Below are positions 29,501-41,500 of a DNA stretch of 60,000 nt, one piece after another. The position numbers were made by a program, and so were the translations under genes. Source of the DNA: Tubiluchus corallicola (Eukaryota > Priapulida > Priapulimorpha > Priapulimorphida > Tubiluchidae); the NCBI GenBank assembly GCA_030141605.1, contig JAQGDQ010000009.1:281001-341000 (forward strand). The letters are read 5' to 3'. Positions within the stretch are counted from its first letter, which is position 1. Every line of letters starts with the position of its first letter. The notes below the pieces were generated by a model that searched no databases, was not told the origin of the DNA, and saw only the letters and a list, made by a program, of their open reading frames with translations.

Positions 29501-32500
29501 ATAACTATACTACCTGCTATTTCTCACCCATGCCATTGATATTTTGTGTGAATTCGTAGCCAATTTTGCTTGATTTATATTTATTTTACGCTTGGCTCTC
29601 TGAATGCTGTTATGGTCATAGAGCTGGATGGGTGTGTTTTTATAAATTTCTGGTATTTTGCCAGATTTCAAGAGAGTTTAAGGATTTTTGGTTAGTCTGT
29701 TATTAAAACCTATAACCTTGAGCGAAGCTCTATTTAAATTCATAAAACTAATAGCATCATGTCTCATGATCTTTAATAGCTAAATCGATTAGGCACTAAA
29801 TCGATTTCACAGTGTGTCGAGTAGACCTAAATTTTGTTTATTACATTGGACCCATGATTGATTTTGCATCTTATTTTTCCTATATTGCAAAGTGGGTATC
29901 CCATTCTGAGCATAATTAAACGTGATGACCAAAAGCATGGACTTATAAACATACTTTTTTTATGATGTATTGTATTCATTATACAGCCTTTTTTAAACAT
30001 GTTTGTTTCACATTTTTCACATACAATTTTGTTTTTGTTTATTACTGTATTTAAGTAATTTAGTGTAAACAATTTTACCAATGCTTGCGTGCCTGTACCC
30101 TTTGTAATACCCCTTATAAATGGTATAACTCTTTAAAAGGTGTATTATAAAGGCCTATACCCCTTTATATTGTTTTCCATACAGGAATACATGAAACACC
30201 ACATCAACGATTGTGGTTTAGATACTTACATTGTGATGCTGGAAGCACAAGAAAGACTAGTAGCATTGTGTCTAGAAGACCACGATGAAACTTCTCCCTC
30301 TGAATCTGCGAACATAGCTGTTTGTGCAGATGCATTGTTTCGGTAGGATGTATAAGTTTTTTTTATTTTTGTGTTGAGACTATTACAGCTTTTACTTGTC
30401 AACATTGTCCGTTGATTATGTACCATTTGACTTCCTTAAATGTACCAAATTGTTGTTTTTTTCCAAATTGTCTTGTAAAACAAGCCAGGCTCTTTGAGAA
30501 AGACGGTATGATGAAGCACTGTTTAACACTATCGCTACACAATAAAACTGAATGCTATTAGAGGAATTTAAAAACCCAAGGTGGACAAGAAAGCTATGTC
30601 TTGTGATAATGCATGCATTTTTTCAGAATATTCGGTTGACTTTTCTCAAAGTCGAACCAGATTAAACAGAAAAGTCCATTTCTATGACAATGATATACAA
30701 TCTTATTAAATATAAGAATAGATCAATCAGTACTGAGTTAGGTCTAATATTGAAGGTTGTGGGTTTTGGTTATATACTATGTAGCCTGATCATTCTCGAC
30801 ATTAATATGTAGCTGCTATTTCTCTGCTAAGCACCAGCCAAGTGACGATTGGACATGACCATCAATGCAAGTGAGCTACTAATGAGTCACTACAAGAGTG
30901 TTAATCTTTGTATCATAGCCTCCATATTGAAGAAAATGCTTGTGGATGCAAAAAACTTGAATTGAAATAGTAGGAGTTTGGGTATAGCGTTATCACACTG
31001 GTAAAAAAACTCATTCTCAGCCAAGTTGTTCTTAGAGACTTGCAGAAAACTTTAAAGACTCGTGGAACCACCTTTATTGAACATAAAAGGTTGCTTATTA
31101 TAAACAGCAAGCACAAAAATAAATTTTTGCTATTGCTAGTTAGTAATTAGTGTGTTGCAGAATTTGTGGTGACACAACAATAATGTAGTACTGCATAGAA
31201 ACATACCACTGTTTATTGCATTTTAATTCATTTAGAATCCATATTTTAGGTTTGACCAGACTTTATACAAAGCAACTCATCTTCAAGATGAAGGCAGGGA
31301 AGACTGGACTGCAATACTGAATCACTCAAAAGGACAGCTCTACATGTACTCTGCCATTCTCTTGTTAAAGCGTTGCCAACAAGTAGGTTTCAGATTGGAT
31401 TTGCGGGATACATAAATTAAGACTGCAATTTAAATACCAAAATTTCACTGGGGTATAGATAAATACTATAGCTCAACTGCTCAGTTACTCAGCTAGGAAT
31501 GAATGCTTTTTAAGTTAAATCTAACGAATTGACAGTTATCGATCTGCTGCTGTTCTTACCTTTCATCTTACTTGTCTGAAATGTACACAAAGTGGTAATT
31601 TACTCCTGCTGTGTTTCTTGATGCCAGCAGAACTTTGCTGTCTTATGCATAGTAAGTAGAATAGCATGCTCTGACCAATCAGCGATTTTTCTGTTGATTA
31701 CCTGACCAAGTTTATGGAGCAAAAAACGCATCTATGTCAACTAAACCCTGATCCATGATAAGACAATTGTCTGAAGATCTTTGTTGTTCTATCTAGAACA
31801 AAAACCTTCAAATAATCTAAGAAAAACAGCTGCACAATATTTTATTTTACAAATTGAACTGTGTCAGCTCAACTTAGTATTCGGTAAACTATGCCTTTGT
31901 ATTGGCTATACATCGGCAAACTACGGCTTTTACATTGAAATTCATTGACTATAGTTATTCCGTTTTTTGTTTCAGCTTCTAAAAAGCTGGAAAGATGCCG
32001 CTGATGAAGCACTGATGTGTTTTATCATTGCTTATACTTTCAAAGAACTTGAAAAGCAAAGTAATTGGTACTGGAATGCCTCAGATGGGAAGAAAAAGTT
32101 ATACGATAGATGGTTCAATTCTGCTTGTTTCAGACTCAGTCAGACAGGTATGGTGTGATAGAAACGGCATCTGCAATAATTATACCTCGTAAAAAATTAT
32201 AAAATGAAATGTCAGATGTTGTTACGTTGAAATATTTGTTATTCATGCTCTTTTGTCAAATTGACAAAAAACTGTTGTAATATTTGGTATAGATTATGAA
32301 AATTTTCAATTAAGCTAGATTGATTTGATTTCACATTCATATCTGTATTGTTCTGAAATTCGTCAGTTATTAAAGTAACATGTTTTACAGGGCATATGAT
32401 ACAGGAACTATGTGGACTAGCTGAACCAAAACGTCGTGCCGAGAGAGTTATGCAGAAATATACTTCTTCTAGTGTGGTAAGTCATGTAGTCCAGAAATCT

Positions 32501-35500
32501 TCGTAACAATAGTTTAGCAAACTCAGCTTACCTCCACAACCATATTTGTATGCATGTTTTATCAGTGTTAAGTCTCATCAATACTGCCTTGCTCATTTTA
32601 AAGATAAAGCAGATTGAAAACAAAGATGACAGAAATTAAAGTCAACTCTTTTGGAAATATGTGTAATTTACATTTCTAAATTTTTTACAGTCAGTACTGT
32701 TTTGCACATTGTTGCTTATATAAGGTAAAAGCCCAACCTAACCAACAGTTTTTCAGTAAAAGTTTAAGAAGCACTTCAACGAAAAATCAGATGATTTTGT
32801 AAAATAATCGAGTAATTAAGTGAGTAATGCAGTGTGCTAATAATTTCCCACCCCTCTGAGTGTGCCACGCGGTTTTCTGATCGTACAATCTAATCTTGGC
32901 GACATCATCACAAGAGTGCTCTGAGAACTGTTGAATAATGACTGTTGAGTGCTTTTGTGTGGAATAATGACAAGAAATATCCCAGAAAAAATAGAAAACT
33001 TGTTCATTTGTCGTTAGATGTAATTATAATGTGCTCATAGATTTGTGAGAAAGTTATTCTATGGTGAGTTTGTCTTATTTCTGCATAAAGGTAGCACCGT
33101 TAATTTTTTGTTTTCGCATTCTACTGATAAAGCAAATAAAGTGGACAACTAATGTGTGAATGAGTGAGTCAGTGATGCACAGACCTTACTGAAACTCACT
33201 ACCACATCGTTCAGTTACCGTTATTTCTTGCAGCACAAAATCATTAATTACGTCATTTTTTAGTTCGACAATTTTCACATATTATGTATGTCATCAATAA
33301 TGCATGAATTCCAAACATTATAAAATAAAGTTAGAGCCCTTACCACAATTTGCCGGGTTTTTATGACTTCTAAAAATGACTAAATATTGATTTTAAACAC
33401 TAAAAATAATCTTATTTACAATTAAAAATTTTGGAGGTCAAATTACTTATACTGTCTTAGTAGATGACTGTTTTCTGGCTCATTTCATTAATATAGCTAC
33501 CAGTATTCATACACTCCTGAATTCTGTGTGTGTATGTGGTTTTCAATTCGTCATAGATCTTCCAGGCCCATATTATTTCACCATTGGTATCATGGGTGGT
33601 AAAAATTTATTATGTTTGAATAGACACTTCTGTGTGTCCGAGATTATAGCCTAGTTTTCCCAAGAATAATCATTTTCAGGCTCTACTTTAATTGTTGGTT
33701 CGGCCTCTATGATGTTCCCCATTTCCAAATTACCACTAATTTCACATATTTCACCTTGTCGGCTCCAAATTTTCACTATATGAGGTGTCCCGGTACTGCC
33801 GAAGCCATTTTCATTTGTTTCATCAGATGTCCACTCACTTGTAATTTCTGCCTCAGTTTGTTCATCTCGCTGTTCTGTTTTTATTATTCTGTTTGTTAGC
33901 TGACAAAATTCATCTGTCAAACTACCAATGAAACGTTCTGTGCTAATGTAATCTTCTTGGTCCGAACACTGTTCTGACACCTCTTCTTTTACTGATGCAC
34001 AATAAACTCCTGTAGATTCATCTAGGGGTGGATTGACAAAGTTTTCTTCGTTAGTTTCGTTGCCACTGATATGACTGTCTGAATCCGAACAATAATCGGG
34101 GGGTTCTACTTTAACTGAGGCACTGATAGTCACCTGTGAAGTTGCATTATCATAATCACTAGCCCACGTGTCCTGGTGCACTGGAGTTATGTATTGAGTT
34201 GACACAAATTTTTCATTGTCATCCACACTTCTTTCAATTAATTCTACATTGAAGCCTTCATTGTAATTATCTATGCTCCTATAAAAGTATTAGTGATAAA
34301 TTAGACTTAATTTAAAAAAATCATAATCATTAGTGTTGTATTATAAATATTAGTTATTTTGTTTACTAGACCTATTAATACTTTTTTGTTTTTGTTTCAT
34401 ATTCTTGCAGTAAAATCTTAACACTTGTAGATGGCAGTCCTAACTAGTAGCTGTTATGCTGTCTAGCATAACGTGCTACTAGTATGGTAATTATTGTCCG
34501 TACTTACATATATAAAACTGTGACTACAAATTTTAAAATGTTATATTACCTGGCTTCAAGATGGCTAAACATGTGCTGATTTAATGTTCTCTGGTGAACA
34601 AATGAAGCTCCACATTCTTTACAGGTGTATGACATCTCGTCTAAGTCTTCTTCCTTTGTTGTTTCAACCTTTATCTTATGAAACCAAAGCATATGAGTTG
34701 TAAAATCGTCAATATTGCTAAACGATAGTGATGTACATGCAGAGCACTTCTGACATATCGCATCGCTTTTCTTCAAGTTCAAAAAAAATTCTGCTGGTGT
34801 TGATTTCTTACTGCTAGCTTGATATGATGCATCAGTGTGAGTGATCATGTGTTTCTTCAAATTTGCAAGTTCCATAAATGCAGCTGGACATACAGAACAT
34901 TTATGAGGTCTATGTGTTGTATGAACTCTGATAACATGGCTTTTGTATTCTGCTAAATGACTGAAGTGCTCGCCACATTCCGCACACTCCTGCTTCCTTT
35001 CCCCTTCGTGTTTCGTCATGTGACATTCTAAGTATCTTTTTGCACTAAACAATGCATTGCATTTTTCGCATTTAAACACAAATTTTTTCTTTAAATAAGT
35101 TTTACTAACGTTTTCTTTTTTAGTGACAGTCACTTCTTCATTAGAAGTTTTATTAAGAGGTTTCTTTGATGGGAAGCGCTTCCGTGTTGAGATGCGTGTT
35201 TGCTTCAGTTCATCATTAGCATGAATTCTCATGTGATTTTTCAAAGGAGATAACCTCCTAAATGTTGCCGAGCAACTCCCACATTCATAGGTTTTCTTTC
35301 CTGCACATCCGCCATTTTTATTTTCATTCTGTAGCCCACTCTTAAAAACAATTTCAGAATACTTGGACACGGGTGAAGCTTTGATGTCCTTTTCGGCTGA
35401 TTTTTGTATGAGAGTCGGATGCTTGTTAGATTTCAACTCATTTTTGTTCAAATTATTGAAAATTGTGTTATTACTTCTCTGGTTGCCCATGTTAACTCTG

Positions 35501-38500
35501 CCATGGTATTTTATCCGTATGGGTTTTATGAATCCTGGCTCTGCGTGGCGCCTATAAAAATATTACAGTTTGAATTTCTCATGAATACTACTATTAACAC
35601 TCATTGTTATTGACAGTGACCTAAAAGTAGAATACTAAATAACAAATAATTTTCTTTTATACCACCACTTCAGCTTAATGGCAGTTCTCAATTTATGAAT
35701 TTTGTTTTGTGATTCCAGTACCCTTTTACGTGTATTTGGAACTTTAGTAGTGCAGAAAAAGACATGAATTTAAAAATGTGTGCACTTGTTTGAAAACTTA
35801 AACTGGAGACCTATTTTAAACTTTAATGCAAAATAATAACTTAGTACAAGAGAATTTTAATTATCTTCATTCTGTTTAGTTATACTATTCATTCAGAACA
35901 CATTAGTATTTATTGACAATTTTGGCATAGGACAATATTCCAAATATCAACAGCCGTTCATTGGTTATAACTTAACATTCTGTAAGGGTTCGTGAATTAT
36001 TGTTATACATTCGTATAAATACTCACTCTCTTATGTGCTGACTCAGTGTGCGTAGGTGGCAGAAATTAGCTCCACACTGATTACATGTATGCTTTTCTGT
36101 TGTGGGATCCATGTCTTTATTGAAATATTTGTACAGTGTTTGTGATAATTGCTGTCTGAAAATAATCAAATGCAAATGATCATTTAAATTTTTAAGAAAA
36201 GAATATTTATTAATTCCGAGTTGGCTATCAATCGGGCTGCCATTTATCATCTCTTTGTCATAATGACAAATGAAATGTGCATGTGCAAGTATGGTTAGTA
36301 AAATTGACATCTGATTACCTTTATCATTACTCATTAGCTATTACATTATAATCCGCTTATAACAAGTTTAAAAGGACCATGAAAATTTGCTCACTATAGC
36401 CAAGATCAATCGTTTGAGGGTATGTGCAATACAGAAATGAAGCTTATGAGACTTAGATGATGAAAAGAGCATTTTCTTTTGAGACTTCCACTTTTTAAAT
36501 TAGTGCTACTGTTCAGCAAGAATTTTATCACAAAAGAATAAACTTACAGTGTTTAAACTCTATTATTTCTAGGTTTAAGACAGTATTTTGTGTAATAAAT
36601 TCTGCATAAAACTACCTCGCAAGTTGCTTTTCCAAACTAGTGATATGATTTGTTCGTGACATTGTCTCTTGCTGACTCGGGACGTGTGCATCGATGGAAA
36701 CACCCTGGCTTTTATTTAAATAGCTGTGTGGGCACAGTATAACTGATTATGAGTAATTCATTATGGACTATGTCAACTAATAGCTAAATCTACATTCTGG
36801 CTAGCCTATGTGTTATTTAATGTAAAACCACTGTACTGATTTAAAACTGTATTTTTATTAAAAACCAGAGTTTGAAAAATCACAGAATTATTTATTTTGC
36901 AAAACAAAAGAGTTTTGTAAGTTTTTATAAAGAAACTTTGTCATTGCTACCTGTTTCACATTAAATTGCACCACAGCTTTATTCAAGGAGCTGTCAAGTT
37001 TTGTTAGGCCATGAGAACTGATCAGTTGCTGGTGATGACTTAAAAATTGCAGAGTTTAGCAAAGGCATCAGCTAGGTCATTCAAGCTAATGTGTTGACAA
37101 ACTAGTTCTTTTCCTATCTGAATCACTCTGCCCACCTCCTTGTGACTATAAGAAGTTACAATTATAGAAGCACTTAAGGCTGCTAAGCTGACTCACCAGC
37201 ACATCTGCATGACTGTGCTGTACTTGATATACATAACATTGTTTTATATGCATGATCAATAAATTGACTGCTACAGTGCATGTAATCTTTTTGCCCTTGG
37301 TGAAAGGTGTCCATTTGCACTCGTTATATACAGGCCAAGTATAATCATGGGGCCAAAAAATTCTCGTAATAAGCAAAAACTAGCAATATTGGTGCGTGCA
37401 GTAAGCAAGGTTTAAATATATTATTTAAGCCTAAGATTTGACTGGACTTTGAAATTAACTCGTAGTGAAATTGTAATTAATCACGATATTAGGAGAGCTT
37501 TACTTGTAAAATGTTGTGGCGCTGGAACAAATTGTTTCCGATCACAATCATTTAATGTTGTTTTATCTGTTATTTCGCTGCAGACTGCAGTCTAGCCTTT
37601 TCAACTGCAAGATATAATAGTGGTGAAGTAAAACAGTACTACAATAAGCCTGATGCTGAAATCATGTAGTGCATCCTGATGTTATCAGTAGTAACGATGA
37701 TACCAAATTGATGTCTCACCCCTGATAACAATTATCGATTCTTTAGTGACTCTCACCTCAAAAACATTAATCTCAAAGCCAAATTTTAATATTGTGAGCT
37801 CATCCAACTAGCTCAGAATTAACGATTACTTTATTTTATCGAATGTAAATTTAATATTTAATTAGTGAAAATATAATTATTGACATTTTATTTATTTTAT
37901 TAAATAAACAAGGATAACAGATGCTGCCACTAAGGTAAACTTGGTTCAGTGCCTAACCAGATCTGGTGCTTTACTTGGGCAGTCCTTGTACCGCACTGTG
38001 CACTGCTTCACGCCCAACAAGGTTCGCTGCACAAAAAGGTCACAAAAGTGTAATGCACATACACTTTCTGGTTAAAGTATTTAAAGAATATTTTGCATTT
38101 GACCAGTGCGGTTGAGGCAACATTTCATTGGTGTTTTAATTATGTTTTAAAACATAGATTAATCGCTGAGTGACGCGCCTTAGAAAAATTTTAAAGTGAA
38201 TTAAGTGCAAGTACAACTGAAATTAAAGATTAATAAACTATAATTTTTCACTAATGTTAGTATCAAATCTGAATCTGAAAAAAATAGAAGATAGACAGAC
38301 AAGGTCTTGAAATTTGTCTTAGAAATGCCATAACGTGTAAAAAACGCACTGGCGGGTATTCTTCTTTGTGTGCACAGGAAAAGGAGATAACCCAGGCCCT
38401 ATCTCACTTATTTTCCTAAGATTTCTTGGAATGTAATCGTTTTGAATTGTACTTAGCTTTTAAAATTACCTTTGCCGGCAAGTGTGAGGCGTCAGTTCTG

Positions 38501-41500
38501 AAGCTCTTTGTTCAGAAGGCCTTTTATATCAACCCGTTATACAGAAATTTGAAAAAAATAGTAATATTACGTACCATAATTCATACTAAATTTTATGTAC
38601 CTTCGGGTTCAGCCATCGATTTTAAACTATTCTTATATATAGACAAACAAAATTGAATAAGTACGCCATCCTAGCATTTTCTTTTAAACATTACTAACTT
38701 AACGTACACATGATATTTATACTTTGTAATTGTTGATGAGCGCAGTTAAGTTATTACTATTCGCAATTCGTGTCTATGAAACGCCATGTCTAACCCATTT
38801 AAAGTACAAGAAATTTATGCGCACCGTCAACGTTTACAGCACTGCGACGTGCCGTACACAGATAATTATGCTACCAAAGGAAAGGCCATGCTTTCTGAAA
38901 ACTTAGGCTTATTTCTATATTCGCGACAAATATTAGAAGCATTTAGCAATGAGAGTGTGGTAAGCACCTCGTGTAGTTAGTAAAATCACTTTAAACTTGC
39001 GATCATTTCACGTTTAGACACTCTTATTTTGAACTCCACCTTTCTCCGTGAATAACGTTATTCATCGGCTGAAGGAAAGCAGCACACTGTCAGTTTCAAT
39101 CATAAGCTTAACAAGTTTCTACAAAAAATAAATAGTTAATATTTTTGCATGAACATTAGGCTATTGAAAAAGTTTAATTTAGTTCAAGCAGAGCATGCTT
39201 ATTGAAAACCAGTTACAAAAGTCACAAAGTCCACCATCTGCGTCATATTTTTCAAATGAATGGAACCTACTACTGCACCTGAAAATTTGTTTAAAAAAAT
39301 CCTTTAACTTGCTAAGAAACAGGCAGAGAAGACATCAAATTTTCATTAAGTCTTGTTTTTGATAATGCAACATCGGCATGTTTAAGTTGTGATACTGTTT
39401 AGATTTCGTAAACATTTATTTTGTCATTATGTTGTACTGTTTGAAGATATTTCACACACTGTGACTACTTGGTTATCTTTTTATTTCAGCGATGATTTCT
39501 TCTCTATTATTTACCTATCTGAAAATCTAGAGTGAAATAAGCACAATTATTTTTTCTCATCTTAGCAGTGATGCCTTTATCTCTCTACAGACATTTGCAG
39601 CAGCTTAATAGTTATCACTTTGCTACCACAGCTAATTAAAAAAATTATTATTGACAGGGTTGTGATATTCGTGATCACTATCGCAGTTAAACTCTGTGAT
39701 CGCACAAATGATTGCAATCATTTCTCTCTTAATATAATCTTCAGTTCTTAGAAATTTTTGAAATTCCTACTCAGTTTTCCATTATAATTTATTATGCTTA
39801 ATATAAAATGAATAATGGAAAACCATCCATACATTATATGCTATTGCACTGCAATGAGAAAACCTCTGACACTGTATTAAGATGTACATAGTGTGCAGTT
39901 GTACATGCAGAGACCACAGTTTTGTTTTAAAATAATTTGTGATTTATGTACATTAAGTATAAATTATTTGATCGTGATCGGGATTGCAGTCAACTACCAA
40001 AATGCACATGATCGCAATCACAATCAAAAATTTTCTTTTTTCATGACCACTAACAACAGTGATTATTGAACATTTCAAAAATGCTCGTAAAAATAGAAAT
40101 TTGGAGTTTTTTCAGTCATTTTTATTTTTAAAAATAAGTTTTAATGTTTTGTTTAAAGAATTACGCAATACAAGTTTTAAATACTTATTGTTTGGAAGCC
40201 TGGAACAGGATGATTCTAAGATATTATGAATTCAAGTTACAATTGTCTACAAAACTAAGAACTCTTTTACAACTCATTCTCATTAACTGCATGTAGTAGA
40301 TTAAAAGTAAAAATGATGTGTATAGTCTCTGAGACTCTATGGTAATGAAGATAGACCATTACTTCAACACTAACGTTTTATAAAAGCTAACGTCTTTTCG
40401 CTACACCAAATTTTCAGCACAGTTTACTTAGGCTACAGTAATACAGTTGTGTAGCTATAATAATAAATTCTGAACTCTGTTGTTATCATACTGTTACATT
40501 TAAGTCTTTTGATGTTAATTGTTTGATGCCGTTGCGTGTATTTTGTAACTCTTGCCATCTCTTTTCAGCCACCGTTTCTTTTTTTAATTTTGGAAATCTT
40601 TTCCTCTGGAAGTTTTGCACTACGCTCTCCGTGCTTGCGTATTCAATTTGCCTTCTTTTTTCTCTTTTCTCTAGAAGCTGTTTTTCTAGTTCTTGTATTT
40701 CAACATTTTTGTCATGATCCACTGGTACTGTTGGTTTTTCCACTTCTTTTCTTTTTTCTGCTCTGTACATTGCTAGCTCTTCCAGTGTATTTTTAATCAG
40801 TAGCTCCTTTTGCTGTTTTGTAGCTTGTATGTAATTCTGCTTCTCTTGCCTTTCCTCTTCTTTTTTAATTTGTAAATCAGCTAGTCGTTGTCTTAGTTCA
40901 GCAAGAGACATTTCTGTTAGAAGGCCAATTCCAGACGTTTCAGTGAAATCTAATGGCTTGAACCGACAGATTGGTGTAGTTTCTAAAGCTCGTATTTCCT
41001 GAATAATAGCAGCTCTCTTTTTCATGTCTTCTTCTGCTTCATCCAAAGCTTGCTGCATCAGTGCTTGCTGTTCCTCTTTAACTTGCTGCACAATTTGCCG
41101 CTTATAATTTTGAAGTTTTTCTTTGGCTTTTCCAATGTCTTGCTTCTGAGAAGTAATGATAGTGCTGACCAATTTTTTCATTTCATTCTCGGCTTCCTGT
41201 CTTTCTTCCCAATATTTCTCCAACAGTTCACTTGCTTCCAGCTTCATCTTAAAAACCATTTCTTTTTTTTCCATGCAGGCATTCTTGTGTGCTAAAATTG
41301 CAGCTTCATGGCTAATTTTACCATGTAGGACTTTTCGTTTTTGATCAGCATGCTGTGTTTCAAGGTCACTTTTCTTCATTTCCAGTTCTCTCTGTAAATA
41401 TACATCGTCACTTTGATGCCCTCTTACTAAATCGTTAAGTTTTCTTTGTTTTAGTTCTTCATTTTTTCTAAAAGTCTGAGTCTCTCGTAATATTGCTGCA

